Shown here: piece by piece, positions 7,694-14,870 of the stretch
Numbering within the stretch: the first letter of the stretch is position 1
How the letters are laid out: every line of letters starts with the position of its first letter
From: JAJDXO01 sp965207535
GTDB taxonomy: Bacteria; Pseudomonadota; Alphaproteobacteria; Rhodospirillales; UBA2165
Direction: 5' to 3'
Assembly: GCA_965207535.1 (NCBI GenBank)
Contig: CBDBMR010000017.1
Coordinates: forward strand, 496,001-560,000
Length of the DNA stretch: 64,000 nucleotides
Notes under the pieces: generated by a model
The model's database searches: none
Told to the model about the DNA's origin: nothing
What the model saw: the letters and a program-made list of their open reading frames with translations, nothing else
Made by a program: the position numbers and the translations under genes

Positions 7694-8177
7694 ATCGGGT
7701 CATGTTTTGACGGAACCACGGCGCGGTTTCGTTAAAACCGGCACCCGCCGTCATGCCCCGGCCCACTGGACCGGCCTTCAGTCGGCCGAAGCCGACTTTC
7801 GGACGGCGTAGGCCGGCTTTGCCGGCCAACCGGCAAAGTGGCGGGGCATCCATGAAATAAGGCTCTCACCACAGAGGACACAGAGGAGGAATGGTTACTC
7901 CTCCTATCTCACCGTCTCACCGTCTCTGTGGTTCAAGAAGCCGTCATGCCCGTGCTTGACACGGGCATCCACGCGTGGGGGGCGGCTCTACACGTGGATG
8001 GCCGGGTCCAGGCCCGGCCATGACGCTTTGGCGGTACACCATGTCAAACCCGTCATGCCCCGCACCCGGCGGGGCCTTTTTTCCGGGCCGCCCGAGGGTA
8101 TTTTCTGCGGTGCAAAAATTTGTGGTGGTTGGTAGGCTGGACGCCCAGGCAGGCGCAACCCGCAAAGGACCAATCAA
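7692..8177. repeat. Composite of dispersed repeats (families E, C and B) in a 480-bp gap
   Basis: Three elements follow one another. 7692-7738 is the left part of the 41-bp palindromic family E (gatcgggtcatgttttgacgg). 7750-7855 and 7940-8035 are family C (gtcatgcccc...ggggcatcca, with inner ccggccttcagtcggccgaagcc). 7858-7935 is family B (accacagaggacacagagg...ctctgtggtt). I see no gene. The right end carries a terminator-like hairpin, listed separately. Confidence 0.75.
8057..8082 (+). terminator. Terminator-like hairpin upstream of the SDR gene
   Basis: GCCCCGC (8057-8063) and GCGGGGC (8069-8075) form a 7-bp GC stem with a short loop, followed by a T-run at 8077-8082. It could end transcription of cbtBA, although it lies about 360 bp downstream of cbtA beyond the repeats. 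Confidence 0.5.
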
Positions 8178-8972
8178 ATGCCGGGCAAAATTCAAGACAA
8201 CAAGACCGCGATCGTCACCGGATCGACCAGCGGCATCGGGCTGGGCATTGCCCGGGCGCTGGCCGCGAACGGGTACAACATCATGCTCAACGGCTTCGGC
8301 GATGAGGCCGACATCGAGGCGGCGCGCGCCGGTCTCGCCGATGAGTGCGGTGTGGGCGTCGGCTACAACGGCGCCGACATGAGCAAACCGGATGAAATCG
8401 CCGGCCTGGTGGAGGCCGCCCGGACGGCGTTCGGCTCCGCCGACATCATCGTCAACAATGCGGGCATTCAGCATGTGGCGCCGGTGGACGAGTTCCCCAT
8501 CGACAAGTGGGACGCCATCATCGCCGTCAATCTCTCCAGCGCCTTCCATATGATCCGCGCGGCGCTGCCGGGCATGAAGGACCGGCGATGGGGACGGATC
8601 ATCAATCTCGCCTCGGCTCACGGGCTGGTCGCGTCGCCGTTCAAGTCGGCCTATGTCTCGGCCAAACACGGCATGCTCGGCCTCACCAAGACGGTGGCGC
8701 TCGAAGCCGCCGAGTTCGGCGTCACCTGCAACGCCATCTGTCCGGGCTACGTGCTGACGCCCCTGGTCGAAAATCAAATCCCCGAAACGGCCAAGCTCCG
8801 GGGGATCAGCGAGGAAGACGTGGTGCGCGACGTGATGCTGGAGGCGCAGGCGATCAAGGAATTCGGCACCGTCGAGCAATTGGGCGCGCTCGCCGTCTTT
8901 CTCTGCTCGGACGAGGCCGCGCAGATCACCGGCACGGCGCTTCCGGTGGATGGCGGCTGGACCGCCCGCTGA
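8178..8972 (+). CDS. bdhA: 3-hydroxybutyrate dehydrogenase (short-chain dehydrogenase)
   Basis: The 264-residue SDR has the cofactor motif TGSTSGIG (14-21), NNAG (93-96) and the catalytic S146, Y159-xxx-K163. The segments VNNAGIQHVAPV, SAHGLVASPFKSAYVSAKHG and CPGYVLTPLV match D-3-hydroxybutyrate dehydrogenases, which oxidise 3-hydroxybutyrate to acetoacetate during polyhydroxybutyrate or ketone-body use. It ends with VDGGW as usual. It stands alone, tail-to-tail with the MarR gene. A related NAD-dependent SDR is the fallback call. Confidence 0.87.
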   Translation: MPGKIQDNKTAIVTGSTSGIGLGIARALAANGYNIMLNGFGDEADIEAARAGLADECGVGVGYNGADMSKPDEIAGLVEAARTAFGSADIIVNNAGIQHVAPVDEFPIDKWDAIIAVNLSSAFHMIRAALPGMKDRRWGRIINLASAHGLVASPFKSAYVSAKHGMLGLTKTVALEAAEFGVTCNAICPGYVLTPLVENQIPETAKLRGISEEDVVRDVMLEAQAIKEFGTVEQLGALAVFLCSDEAAQITGTALPVDGGWTAR

Positions 8973-9096
8973 GCGGGGCGGGAGATGACGAACTCGACGT
9001 CGGGCGACAGCTAGCGTCACCCTGCCCCGAAGCGGCAGGGCGCAGGCCGGACCGCCGCGCGGGACCGGTTAGGCCTAGAGCCGATCTAGAGCAGAT

Positions 9097-9639
9097 CTAG
9101 ACCGCGCGCAGATGACGTAACGCCGGGTCAAGCGCACCGACACCGGTCGCCGACGATCCGACCAACTTGTCGGCCAGTGTCCGCAACGCATCGAATTCGG
9201 CGCTGTCCAACGAACCGAAAAACAGATCGTTGATCCGCTGCAGTTCGGGCAGCACGTCCCGCAACGCGGCCCGGCCCGTCGCGGTGAGGGACAGCAGCAC
9301 CCGGCGCCGATCCGCCGGATTCGACCGCTTCTCGATAATGCCCGCCCGCGCCAGCCGGCCGGTCTCCGCGGTCACGAAGGCGCCGCTGACATGCAAATGG
9401 CCGGCGATCCGCTTGACGCCCACGCCGTCGTCCCCCTGCAGCTCCCAAATCGCCAGTAAAATGCCGCTTTGCGGCCCCGACACGCCCAGCCGCTCGGCGA
9501 CGGCGTCCCGGACCATCTGCATGCGGGCGGAGATGGTGAACAGATCGGACACCATCTGCCGGAAGGCGAGATCGGATCCGTCCCGGAGCAGCTCCGGGCG
9601 GCCGATGGTCAAGCCGATCCCCGGTTCAGCCCCGCTCAT
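9097..9639 (-). CDS. MarR-family transcriptional regulator
   Basis: This 180-residue protein has a winged-helix fold: a helix-turn-helix around VKRIAGHLHVSGAFVTAETGRL, followed by the wing signature EKRSNPADRRRVLLSLT. Its ATG overlaps the TGA of the AhpD-like gene (ATGA, 9639-9636), so translation is coupled and it is the last gene of the ubiD operon. MarR proteins usually bind a palindrome near their own promoter and are released by aromatic ligands. The palindrome ACTTAGCTAAGT upstream of ubiD is the obvious candidate operator. Confidence 0.9.
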   Translation of the reverse strand: MSGAEPGIGLTIGRPELLRDGSDLAFRQMVSDLFTISARMQMVRDAVAERLGVSGPQSGILLAIWELQGDDGVGVKRIAGHLHVSGAFVTAETGRLARAGIIEKRSNPADRRRVLLSLTATGRAALRDVLPELQRINDLFFGSLDSAEFDALRTLADKLVGSSATGVGALDPALRHLRAV

Positions 9640-10217
9640 TCCCCGTCCTCTTTCAGGAAATGCTCCTCGATAGGGACGTGCAGGGATTCGTGAATGCAGT
9701 TGTACATCTTCCAAAACCCCACCACGCAGGCGAGTTCGACGATTTGCGGCGGCGTGAGGTGCTGCTTGAGCTCGGCGAGAATTTCGGCGGTCACGCCGGA
9801 CGGATTCTCCGAAGCCGCCCGGACGAATGCCAGGCACGCCGCCTCCGTCTCGTCCGCCGGCTCGGCCGCGCCATCGAGCAGCGCCGTCACCGCATCGGCG
9901 TCCATGTCCCAGCCTTCCGCGCCGCCGCCCGCCGCCTTCAGCATGGCGGTGTTGTGCATGACGCAGTATTCGCTGTCGTTGATGTGGCTGGCGACCGAAG
10001 CCAGCTTGCGCTTGAGGAACTGATCCAGGGTCGAAGACGGATCGCGCATGATCATGCTGTTGAGCTTCCACAGGGGCTCGCAGATTTCCGGACGGTGCAT
10101 GTAGAGCTTCAAGGCATTGGGGACGAATCCCATGCGCTCCTTGTAGGGGCCCAGCACGGGCATCAGCGCTTCGGGATAGTCGTCTTCCTCGACATAGGGG
10201 ATGAACGGTTCGGTCAT
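9636..10217 (-). CDS. AhpD-like (carboxymuconolactone decarboxylase fold) protein
   Basis: This 193-residue protein has a long N-terminal extension. The AhpD motif appears as NDSEYCVMHN, that is S-x-x-C-x-x-H: the resolving cysteine and histidine are kept and the first cysteine is serine. Peroxidase-type activity is therefore uncertain. A second alpha-helical repeat follows (LTPPQIVELACVVGFWKMYNCIHE). It lies between ubiD (12 bp gap) and the MarR gene (4-bp overlap) in one operon, so a role beside an aromatic-acid decarboxylase is likely, but the reaction is unknown. Confidence 0.83.
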   Translation of the reverse strand: MTEPFIPYVEEDDYPEALMPVLGPYKERMGFVPNALKLYMHRPEICEPLWKLNSMIMRDPSSTLDQFLKRKLASVASHINDSEYCVMHNTAMLKAAGGGAEGWDMDADAVTALLDGAAEPADETEAACLAFVRAASENPSGVTAEILAELKQHLTPPQIVELACVVGFWKMYNCIHESLHVPIEEHFLKEDGE

Positions 10218-10229
10218 GGCGGCCTCCCT

Positions 10230-11630
10230 CTACAGATAATCCTCGAGCTTCACCTTGCCCCAGTTGACCGGCCAGGCGCGTTCGAAGTCCTTTTCGTTCT
10301 TCGATTTCGCCGTCGCATCGATGCCCATCTTGCCCACGGTGCGCCAGAAAGCATCGATCGGGTCCCCCGACGGATCGAAGGGCGAGCCCCTTGTGTTGTC
10401 GACGACGATGATGTCCCGCGACGGATTGACCCGCGACGCCATGGCGTTGAACACCTCCTTGGGGTCGTCGACGTCGGTGTCGGGGCTCACCGCCACCACC
10501 ATCTTGGTGTTGAGCCAAGGCGCCCCCATGGTCTGCATCAGCCCGTCATTGATGAACCCTTCCCGCGGCGCCTCCACCTGAATGATGCAGGCGAGCGCCC
10601 CGCCCCAGGTCGGGAACCGGACATCGTGGACGTCGAGCCCGATCTCGGTCAGCCGGTTGTAGAGCACCGCCTCGTGGCAGAGCCTGGGCAGGGTCTGGTG
10701 GTCCGTATCGGGGGTCGTCTGGTGATTGCGGTAGATGGGCCGGTCCCTGCGCATGGTGATGGCGCGGACGTGAAGATCGGGCAGCGCCGCCTGTTTGGGG
10801 AGGTAGTACATGGAGGGCGAGACGCCAACCCCGATATCGGTCCGGCTTTTGAGATCGACCACCGCCTCGACGACGATCTCGGCGTGGGCGGGCACGGTGA
10901 GATCAATGGTCTCGCACGGCACCATCTCGATATCCATGTCCATGATGGTGCCGACCATCTCCATCTCGCCCCACAAATCCATGTGAAGCCCGGAGAAGTT
11001 GCCCATGATCTCGTAGGCCGGCGGAATGCCGAAGATGATGGCGATGGGCATTTCGGTCTCGCCCAGCGCCAGCAGCTTCCGAATGATGGCGTGGGTATGC
11101 GGCGTGATGAAGCTGACCAGGCCCCGGTGGGGCTCGGTCGCCTGGGTGCCGGCGTGGGAGGAGTTGTAGAACCCGGTCTCCGGGTCCTTGACGATATTCA
11201 TCGCCGTCACGTAGGGCTCGGTCTCCTGCTCCGAATGTCTGGGTATCGGCAGCTTGAGCCAGTCGGCGTCCTTGCCTGTCAGCACCACCTCCTTGACCGG
11301 GCCCGTCTCCACGTCGACCAGCCCCCGGGGTGCCTTGCGCAGCCGCTGGGCCAGGGTCGGCAAATAGTCCTTTTCATCGACCCCGAGCGCCCGGCACTGG
11401 GACCACCGGTGCTTGACCAGCATGTCGCAGAGCCGGAAGCCGGGATACTCGACGATGTTGTTGAACAGGATGGGGCCCTCGCTCTGGGCCGACAGCGCGC
11501 CGATGTCCTCGATGCTCACCTGTTTATCGATCTCGGTGACGATATCGGCGTTGGTCTCGAGATACCCCCGCAAATCCTTGTCGAGAGTGTTGATGGGCGG
11601 TTTGGCGGCCGCGCCGTCCGGCATGATCAT
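10230..11630 (-). CDS. UbiD-family prenylated-FMN-dependent decarboxylase
   Basis: The 466-residue protein matches the UbiD family over its length, with landmarks DLRGYLE at the N-terminus, PRHSEQETEPYVT, FITPHTHAI, FGIPPAYEI and the RDRPIY-HQTTPDTDHQTLPRL segment. These enzymes reversibly decarboxylate aromatic or alpha,beta-unsaturated acids using prenylated FMN made by UbiX. No UbiX-like partner is in the window. ATG 11630 has ggagggc upstream. As first gene of an operon with an AhpD-like protein and a MarR regulator, it looks catabolic rather than ubiquinone-biosynthetic. Confidence 0.9.
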   Translation of the reverse strand: MIMPDGAAAKPPINTLDKDLRGYLETNADIVTEIDKQVSIEDIGALSAQSEGPILFNNIVEYPGFRLCDMLVKHRWSQCRALGVDEKDYLPTLAQRLRKAPRGLVDVETGPVKEVVLTGKDADWLKLPIPRHSEQETEPYVTAMNIVKDPETGFYNSSHAGTQATEPHRGLVSFITPHTHAIIRKLLALGETEMPIAIIFGIPPAYEIMGNFSGLHMDLWGEMEMVGTIMDMDIEMVPCETIDLTVPAHAEIVVEAVVDLKSRTDIGVGVSPSMYYLPKQAALPDLHVRAITMRRDRPIYRNHQTTPDTDHQTLPRLCHEAVLYNRLTEIGLDVHDVRFPTWGGALACIIQVEAPREGFINDGLMQTMGAPWLNTKMVVAVSPDTDVDDPKEVFNAMASRVNPSRDIIVVDNTRGSPFDPSGDPIDAFWRTVGKMGIDATAKSKNEKDFERAWPVNWGKVKLEDYL

Positions 11631-11695
11631 GGTGCCCTCCCGTTTTTGCCAATTTACTTAGCTAAGTTAATTAATTAAAAATTTTCTGTCCACCG
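11628..11695 (-). promoter_or_regulatory. ubiD promoter with perfect palindrome ACTTAGCTAAGT (copy 1 of a duplicated segment)
   Basis: The region upstream of ubiD is AT-rich and contains the 12-bp perfect palindrome ACTTAGCTAAGT at 11656-11667, flanked by ttaattaattaa. This is the form expected of a MarR-family operator, and the operon ends in a marR gene. A diverged copy of the whole 70-bp segment lies at 13819-13888. Confidence 0.6.
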
Positions 11696-11756
11696 CCCCG
11701 TCCGGCGCCCGTCAACCAACGCTTGACAGAGTCCAGGAATCTTCGCTCCATTGCCT

Positions 11757-11819
11757 AGATCGGGTCATGTTTTGACGGAACCACGACGCGGTTTCGTCAA
11801 AACATGTGAATCGGCTCTA
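11757..11819. repeat. 41-bp near-perfect palindrome (dispersed family E)
   Basis: The stretch from catgttttgacgg to cgtcaaaacatg (about 11766-11806) is its own reverse complement except at a few positions. Preceded by tagatcgggt and followed by gaatcggctctag, it closely matches 7692-7738, where only the left part and most of the centre remain. Confidence 0.8.
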
Positions 11820-11841
11820 GGCACTCGGGAGTCCGGTTTCC

Positions 11842-13116
11842 TTGGAAGCGAACCTCACCGTCATTCTCGCCGCGGCGATCTGCGCCGGCCTGTACATGGC
11901 CTGGGCGATCGGCGCGAACGACGTTGCGAATTCCATGGGGACGTCGGTCGGCTCGGGAGCCATCACCGTCGGCGCCGCCATCCTGATCGCCGGCGTGTTC
12001 GAATTCCTGGGCGCGTTCCTGGCCGGCGGCGAGGTCACGTCGACGATCCGCAAGGGCATCATCGACGCCGAGGCGCTGGAGCATGACCCCGACCTGCTCG
12101 TCATCGGCATGCTGTCGGCTCTCCTGGCCGCTTCTATCTGGCTCACGGTCGCTTCCAGGTTCGGCTGGCCCGTATCGACCACCCATTCGATCGTCGGAGC
12201 CATCATCGGTTTTGCCGTCGTCGCGATCGGCTTCGACGCCGTCCACTGGTGGGACGTGGCCACAATCGCCGCAAGCTGGGTGGTCACCCCGGTTCTCGCC
12301 GGCGTGATCGCGTTTTTCCTGGTGTTGAGCGTGCAGTGGCTGATCTTCAACAGCGACGATCCGGCCGCGAATGCGCGCCGCTATGTGCCCGTCTACATCT
12401 TCGCCGCGGTGTTCGTGACCGCTTCCGTGACCTTCGTGAAGGGGTTGAAGCATGTCGGCCTGGACCTGAACATGCCGATGGCGCTCCTGTATTCCGTGGC
12501 CGCGGCCGCCGCGGTGGCCGTCGCCAGCCGCCTTGTCATCAACCGGTTGAGCTTCGGGAGCCTCGACGCCTCCACCGGGGGGCAATCGCGCTTCACCGAT
12601 GTCGAGAAGGTGTTCGGCATCCTCATGATCGTCACCGCGTCGGGCATGGCGTTCGCCCACGGTTCGAACGACGTCGCCAATGCGATCGGACCCGTCGCCG
12701 CGATCGTCGGCGTGGTGACCACGGGCGGGGTCGCCGCCAAGTCGGCGGTGCCGGTGTGGATCCTGCTGATCGGCGCGGCGGGCATCGTGATCGGCCTCGC
12801 GACATTCGGTTACCGGGTCATGGCGACCATCGGGAGAAAGATCACCGAGCTTACGCCGAGCCGCGGATTCGCCGCCGAATTCGCCGCCGCGTCGACGGTC
12901 GTCGTGGCCAGCGGCACCGGGCTTCCCGTCTCGACCACCCAGACGCTGGTGGGCGCCGTGATGGGAGTCGGCCTCGCCCGGGGCATGGGCGCCCTCGACT
13001 TCGGCGTGGTCCGCACCATCCTGGTGTCCTGGGTCGTCACGCTTCCCGTGGGCGCGGTGCTGGCGGTTGCGTTATACTACCTCTTGTCGGCGGTATTCCT
13101 ACAAGGCGCCGGATGA
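11842..13116 (+). CDS. PiT-family inorganic phosphate transporter
   Basis: The 424-residue membrane protein has the two inverted PiT signature repeats GANDVANSMGTSVGSGA (near the N-terminus) and HGSNDVANAIGPVAAI (about residue 275). The matching VSTTHSIVGAIIG and VSTTQTLVGAVMG segments are also present. It should import phosphate or metal-phosphate with a cation. The start is TTG 11842 with ggga/gag upstream; a later ATG would delete part of helix 1. It overlaps the next gene by 4 bp, so the two products are probably made together. Confidence 0.92.
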   Translation: MEANLTVILAAAICAGLYMAWAIGANDVANSMGTSVGSGAITVGAAILIAGVFEFLGAFLAGGEVTSTIRKGIIDAEALEHDPDLLVIGMLSALLAASIWLTVASRFGWPVSTTHSIVGAIIGFAVVAIGFDAVHWWDVATIAASWVVTPVLAGVIAFFLVLSVQWLIFNSDDPAANARRYVPVYIFAAVFVTASVTFVKGLKHVGLDLNMPMALLYSVAAAAAVAVASRLVINRLSFGSLDASTGGQSRFTDVEKVFGILMIVTASGMAFAHGSNDVANAIGPVAAIVGVVTTGGVAAKSAVPVWILLIGAAGIVIGLATFGYRVMATIGRKITELTPSRGFAAEFAAASTVVVASGTGLPVSTTQTLVGAVMGVGLARGMGALDFGVVRTILVSWVVTLPVGAVLAVALYYLLSAVFLQGAG

Positions 13117-13757
13117 TGAGAATCGCCGAAGAATTTCTGCTCCTGCTGCGCGACGAGGACGGGGCGCTGTCGCGGGCCCCCGAATGGCTGGTCCGCTACG
13201 CCCTCGGGGCCGCGGTGCTCATGGAACTGGCGCTGGAGAACCGCATCGACACCGACGCCCGGCGGCTGTTCCTGATCGACTCGTCCCCGGTGGGGGATGC
13301 GCTGCTCGATCCCATGCTCTCCGAAATCGCGCAAACCAGCCGGGAGCACGACGCCCTCTACTGGGTGGAGCACGCGACCCACCATGCCGATGAAATCCGG
13401 GAAGCGGCGCTGGCGCGGCTGGTCGACAACGGCGTCCTGCGGCTCAGCGACGGCCGGTTCCTGCGGATATTCGGAACGCGGCATTACCCGCTCGTTGACG
13501 AAGAAGCCGAGCGCGATCTGGTTCGGCGGATCCGGGAGACGCTGCTCAGCGACACGATCCCGGAGCCCCGGGATATCGTGATCGTCACCCTGGCGGACGG
13601 CTGCGGGCTCGTCGGTCATATCCTGTCCGCGGAAGAACTGTCCGGCGCCGCGGCGCGCATCGAACTGGTGCGGAATCTGGAGTTGATCGGCCGGGCGTTC
13701 CTCAACGCCCTGGATGTCGCCGTTCAACCCGCCGCCGGGAGGCTCAATCACGACTGA
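13113..13757 (+). CDS. GPP34/GOLPH3-domain protein
   Basis: This 214-residue, mainly helical protein begins with the GPP34 signature EEFLLLLRDEDGAL and continues as the family does (LVRYALGAAVLMELALENRI, a basic/acidic C-terminal half). Eukaryotic members bind phosphatidylinositol-4-phosphate at the Golgi; the bacterial role is not known. ATG 13113 overlaps the TGA of the phosphate transporter, so translational coupling is likely. The pairing suggests a membrane-associated partner of the transporter, in the place where many PiT systems carry a PhoU-like protein. That is inference. Confidence 0.85.
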   Translation: MMRIAEEFLLLLRDEDGALSRAPEWLVRYALGAAVLMELALENRIDTDARRLFLIDSSPVGDALLDPMLSEIAQTSREHDALYWVEHATHHADEIREAALARLVDNGVLRLSDGRFLRIFGTRHYPLVDEEAERDLVRRIRETLLSDTIPEPRDIVIVTLADGCGLVGHILSAEELSGAAARIELVRNLELIGRAFLNALDVAVQPAAGRLNHD

Positions 13758-13818
13758 CGCCGCCGCCCGGACGCCTTCGGACCAAGGCCGCTGACGACCC
13801 GCTGGGGGCAATCGGAGT

Positions 13819-13888
13819 CATGGCGCTCTCCGGTTTTTTGCCAATTTACTTAGCTATTTCAATTAATTGAAGAGTTTCCGTCTACCGC
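13819..13888 (-). promoter_or_regulatory. Diverged copy of the ubiD promoter segment (copy 2)
   Basis: From catggcgctctcc through gccaatttacttagcta to tctaccgc this matches 11628-11695, including the position equivalent to the ubiD start codon. The palindrome is reduced to one half (ACTTAGCTA then TTTC), but aattaattga provides a new inverted repeat. No recognisable gene follows on the minus strand, which is antisense to GPP34, so it may be a relic or may act on bfd. Confidence 0.5.
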
Positions 13889-13900
13889 TCATTTCCGCAA

Positions 13901-13917
13901 TTGACAATCATTCTCAA
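13901..13917 (+). promoter_or_regulatory. Fur-like iron box upstream of bfd
   Basis: TTGACAAT-C-ATTCTCAA is an inverted repeat matching at 7 of 8 positions around one central base. It resembles the GATAAT-ATTATC core of Fur-family boxes. It sits about 58 bp upstream of the bacterioferritin-associated ferredoxin gene, a classic iron-repressed target. Confidence 0.6.
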
Positions 13918-13974
13918 TAAGCCAATATTACCGACGGAGGGGTACGGTCGCCGTGCCGGCCCGAGAGGATCGCG

Positions 13975-14151
13975 ATGTACGTTTGCTTGTGCCACGGTTA
14001 TACGGACAGCCAGATTCGCCGGCTCGTCGAAGAGGGCGTGACATCGGCTGCCGAGGCCTATGAGCGCTTGGGCGAAGTTCCCGAGTGCGGCAAGTGCGTC
14101 CAGGAAGCTCAGGCGGTGATCGATCGGACTAGAGGCGCCGCCGCGGCTTAA
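13975..14151 (+). CDS. bfd: Bacterioferritin-associated ferredoxin
   Basis: The 58-residue protein has four cysteines arranged C4-x-C6 ... C38-GK-C41 and the Bfd segment GYTDSQIRRLVEEG, expected to bind one [2Fe-2S] cluster. Bfd reduces bacterioferritin to release stored iron. It lies tail-to-tail with the bacterioferritin gene, their stop codons sharing bases 14149-14150. The Fur-like palindrome upstream fits induction under iron starvation. Confidence 0.93.
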   Translation: MYVCLCHGYTDSQIRRLVEEGVTSAAEAYERLGEVPECGKCVQEAQAVIDRTRGAAAA

Positions 14152-14624
14152 TCGTCCTCGTGCACCTGGGCATTCATGTAATGCTCGACCCCCATCTTCT
14201 CGATCATGCCGAGCTGGGTCTCGATCCAGTCCACGTGCTCTTCCTCACTATCGAGGATTGAGCGAAACAGGTCGCGGGTGACGTAGTCGGCCGCCGACTC
14301 GCAGCGGGCGATGCCTTCGCGGAGATCGGGAATGGCTTCCATCTCGGTCCGAAGGTCGCACTCGAGCACTTCCTTGACGTTCTCGCCGATATAGAGCTTG
14401 CCGAGGTCCTGCAGGTTCGGAAGCCCTTCGAGAAAGATGACCCGCTCGATGATCATGTCGGCGTGCTTCATCTCATCGATGGATTCTTCGTACTCATGGT
14501 GGGCCAGCCGCTTCAGCCCCCAATCCTTCAGCATCCGTGAATGCAGGAAGTATTGATTGATCGCCGTCAGTTCGTTCTTGAGCACTTTGTTGAGACACTC
14601 GATGACCTTCTTATCGCCCTGCAT
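14148..14624 (-). CDS. bfr: Bacterioferritin
   Basis: The 158-residue four-helix protein has all ferroxidase ligands: E18, E51, H54, E94, E127 and H130. The heme-binding methionine M52 is also present. It forms 24-mers that oxidise and store iron with heme at subunit interfaces. ATG 14624 is preceded by gagggg. An unrelated open frame continues upstream but has no family character. Convergent arrangement with bfd could allow opposing transcripts of iron storage and iron release. Confidence 0.95.
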   Translation of the reverse strand: MQGDKKVIECLNKVLKNELTAINQYFLHSRMLKDWGLKRLAHHEYEESIDEMKHADMIIERVIFLEGLPNLQDLGKLYIGENVKEVLECDLRTEMEAIPDLREGIARCESAADYVTRDLFRSILDSEEEHVDWIETQLGMIEKMGVEHYMNAQVHEDD

Positions 14625-14870
14625 GGAACTCCCCTCGCGATTCTGCCGGGCCGCCCGGCCCGTTGATATCCGGGCACCGCAATAGCACGGACCTTCGACA
14701 ATTGACCAGTGATAACGACTTGCAATTGGCGCATCGATCCCGGGTTTTGTCTCGCGAATGCCTTGCGATCGCAGTTCCGTCAATTCGCCATCCGTTTCGA
14801 AATCGAAACGGTTTTCATCCGGGCGCGGCGGAACTAGGCTGAGAAAAATTCCCCCGGGGAGGACCGTCAA

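Noticed and set aside
7858..7935. tRNA or small structured RNA gene in the ccacagagg...ctctgtgg repeat
   Set aside because: Seen in many near-identical copies across gaps, lacks tRNA arms, and fits a dispersed repeat better.
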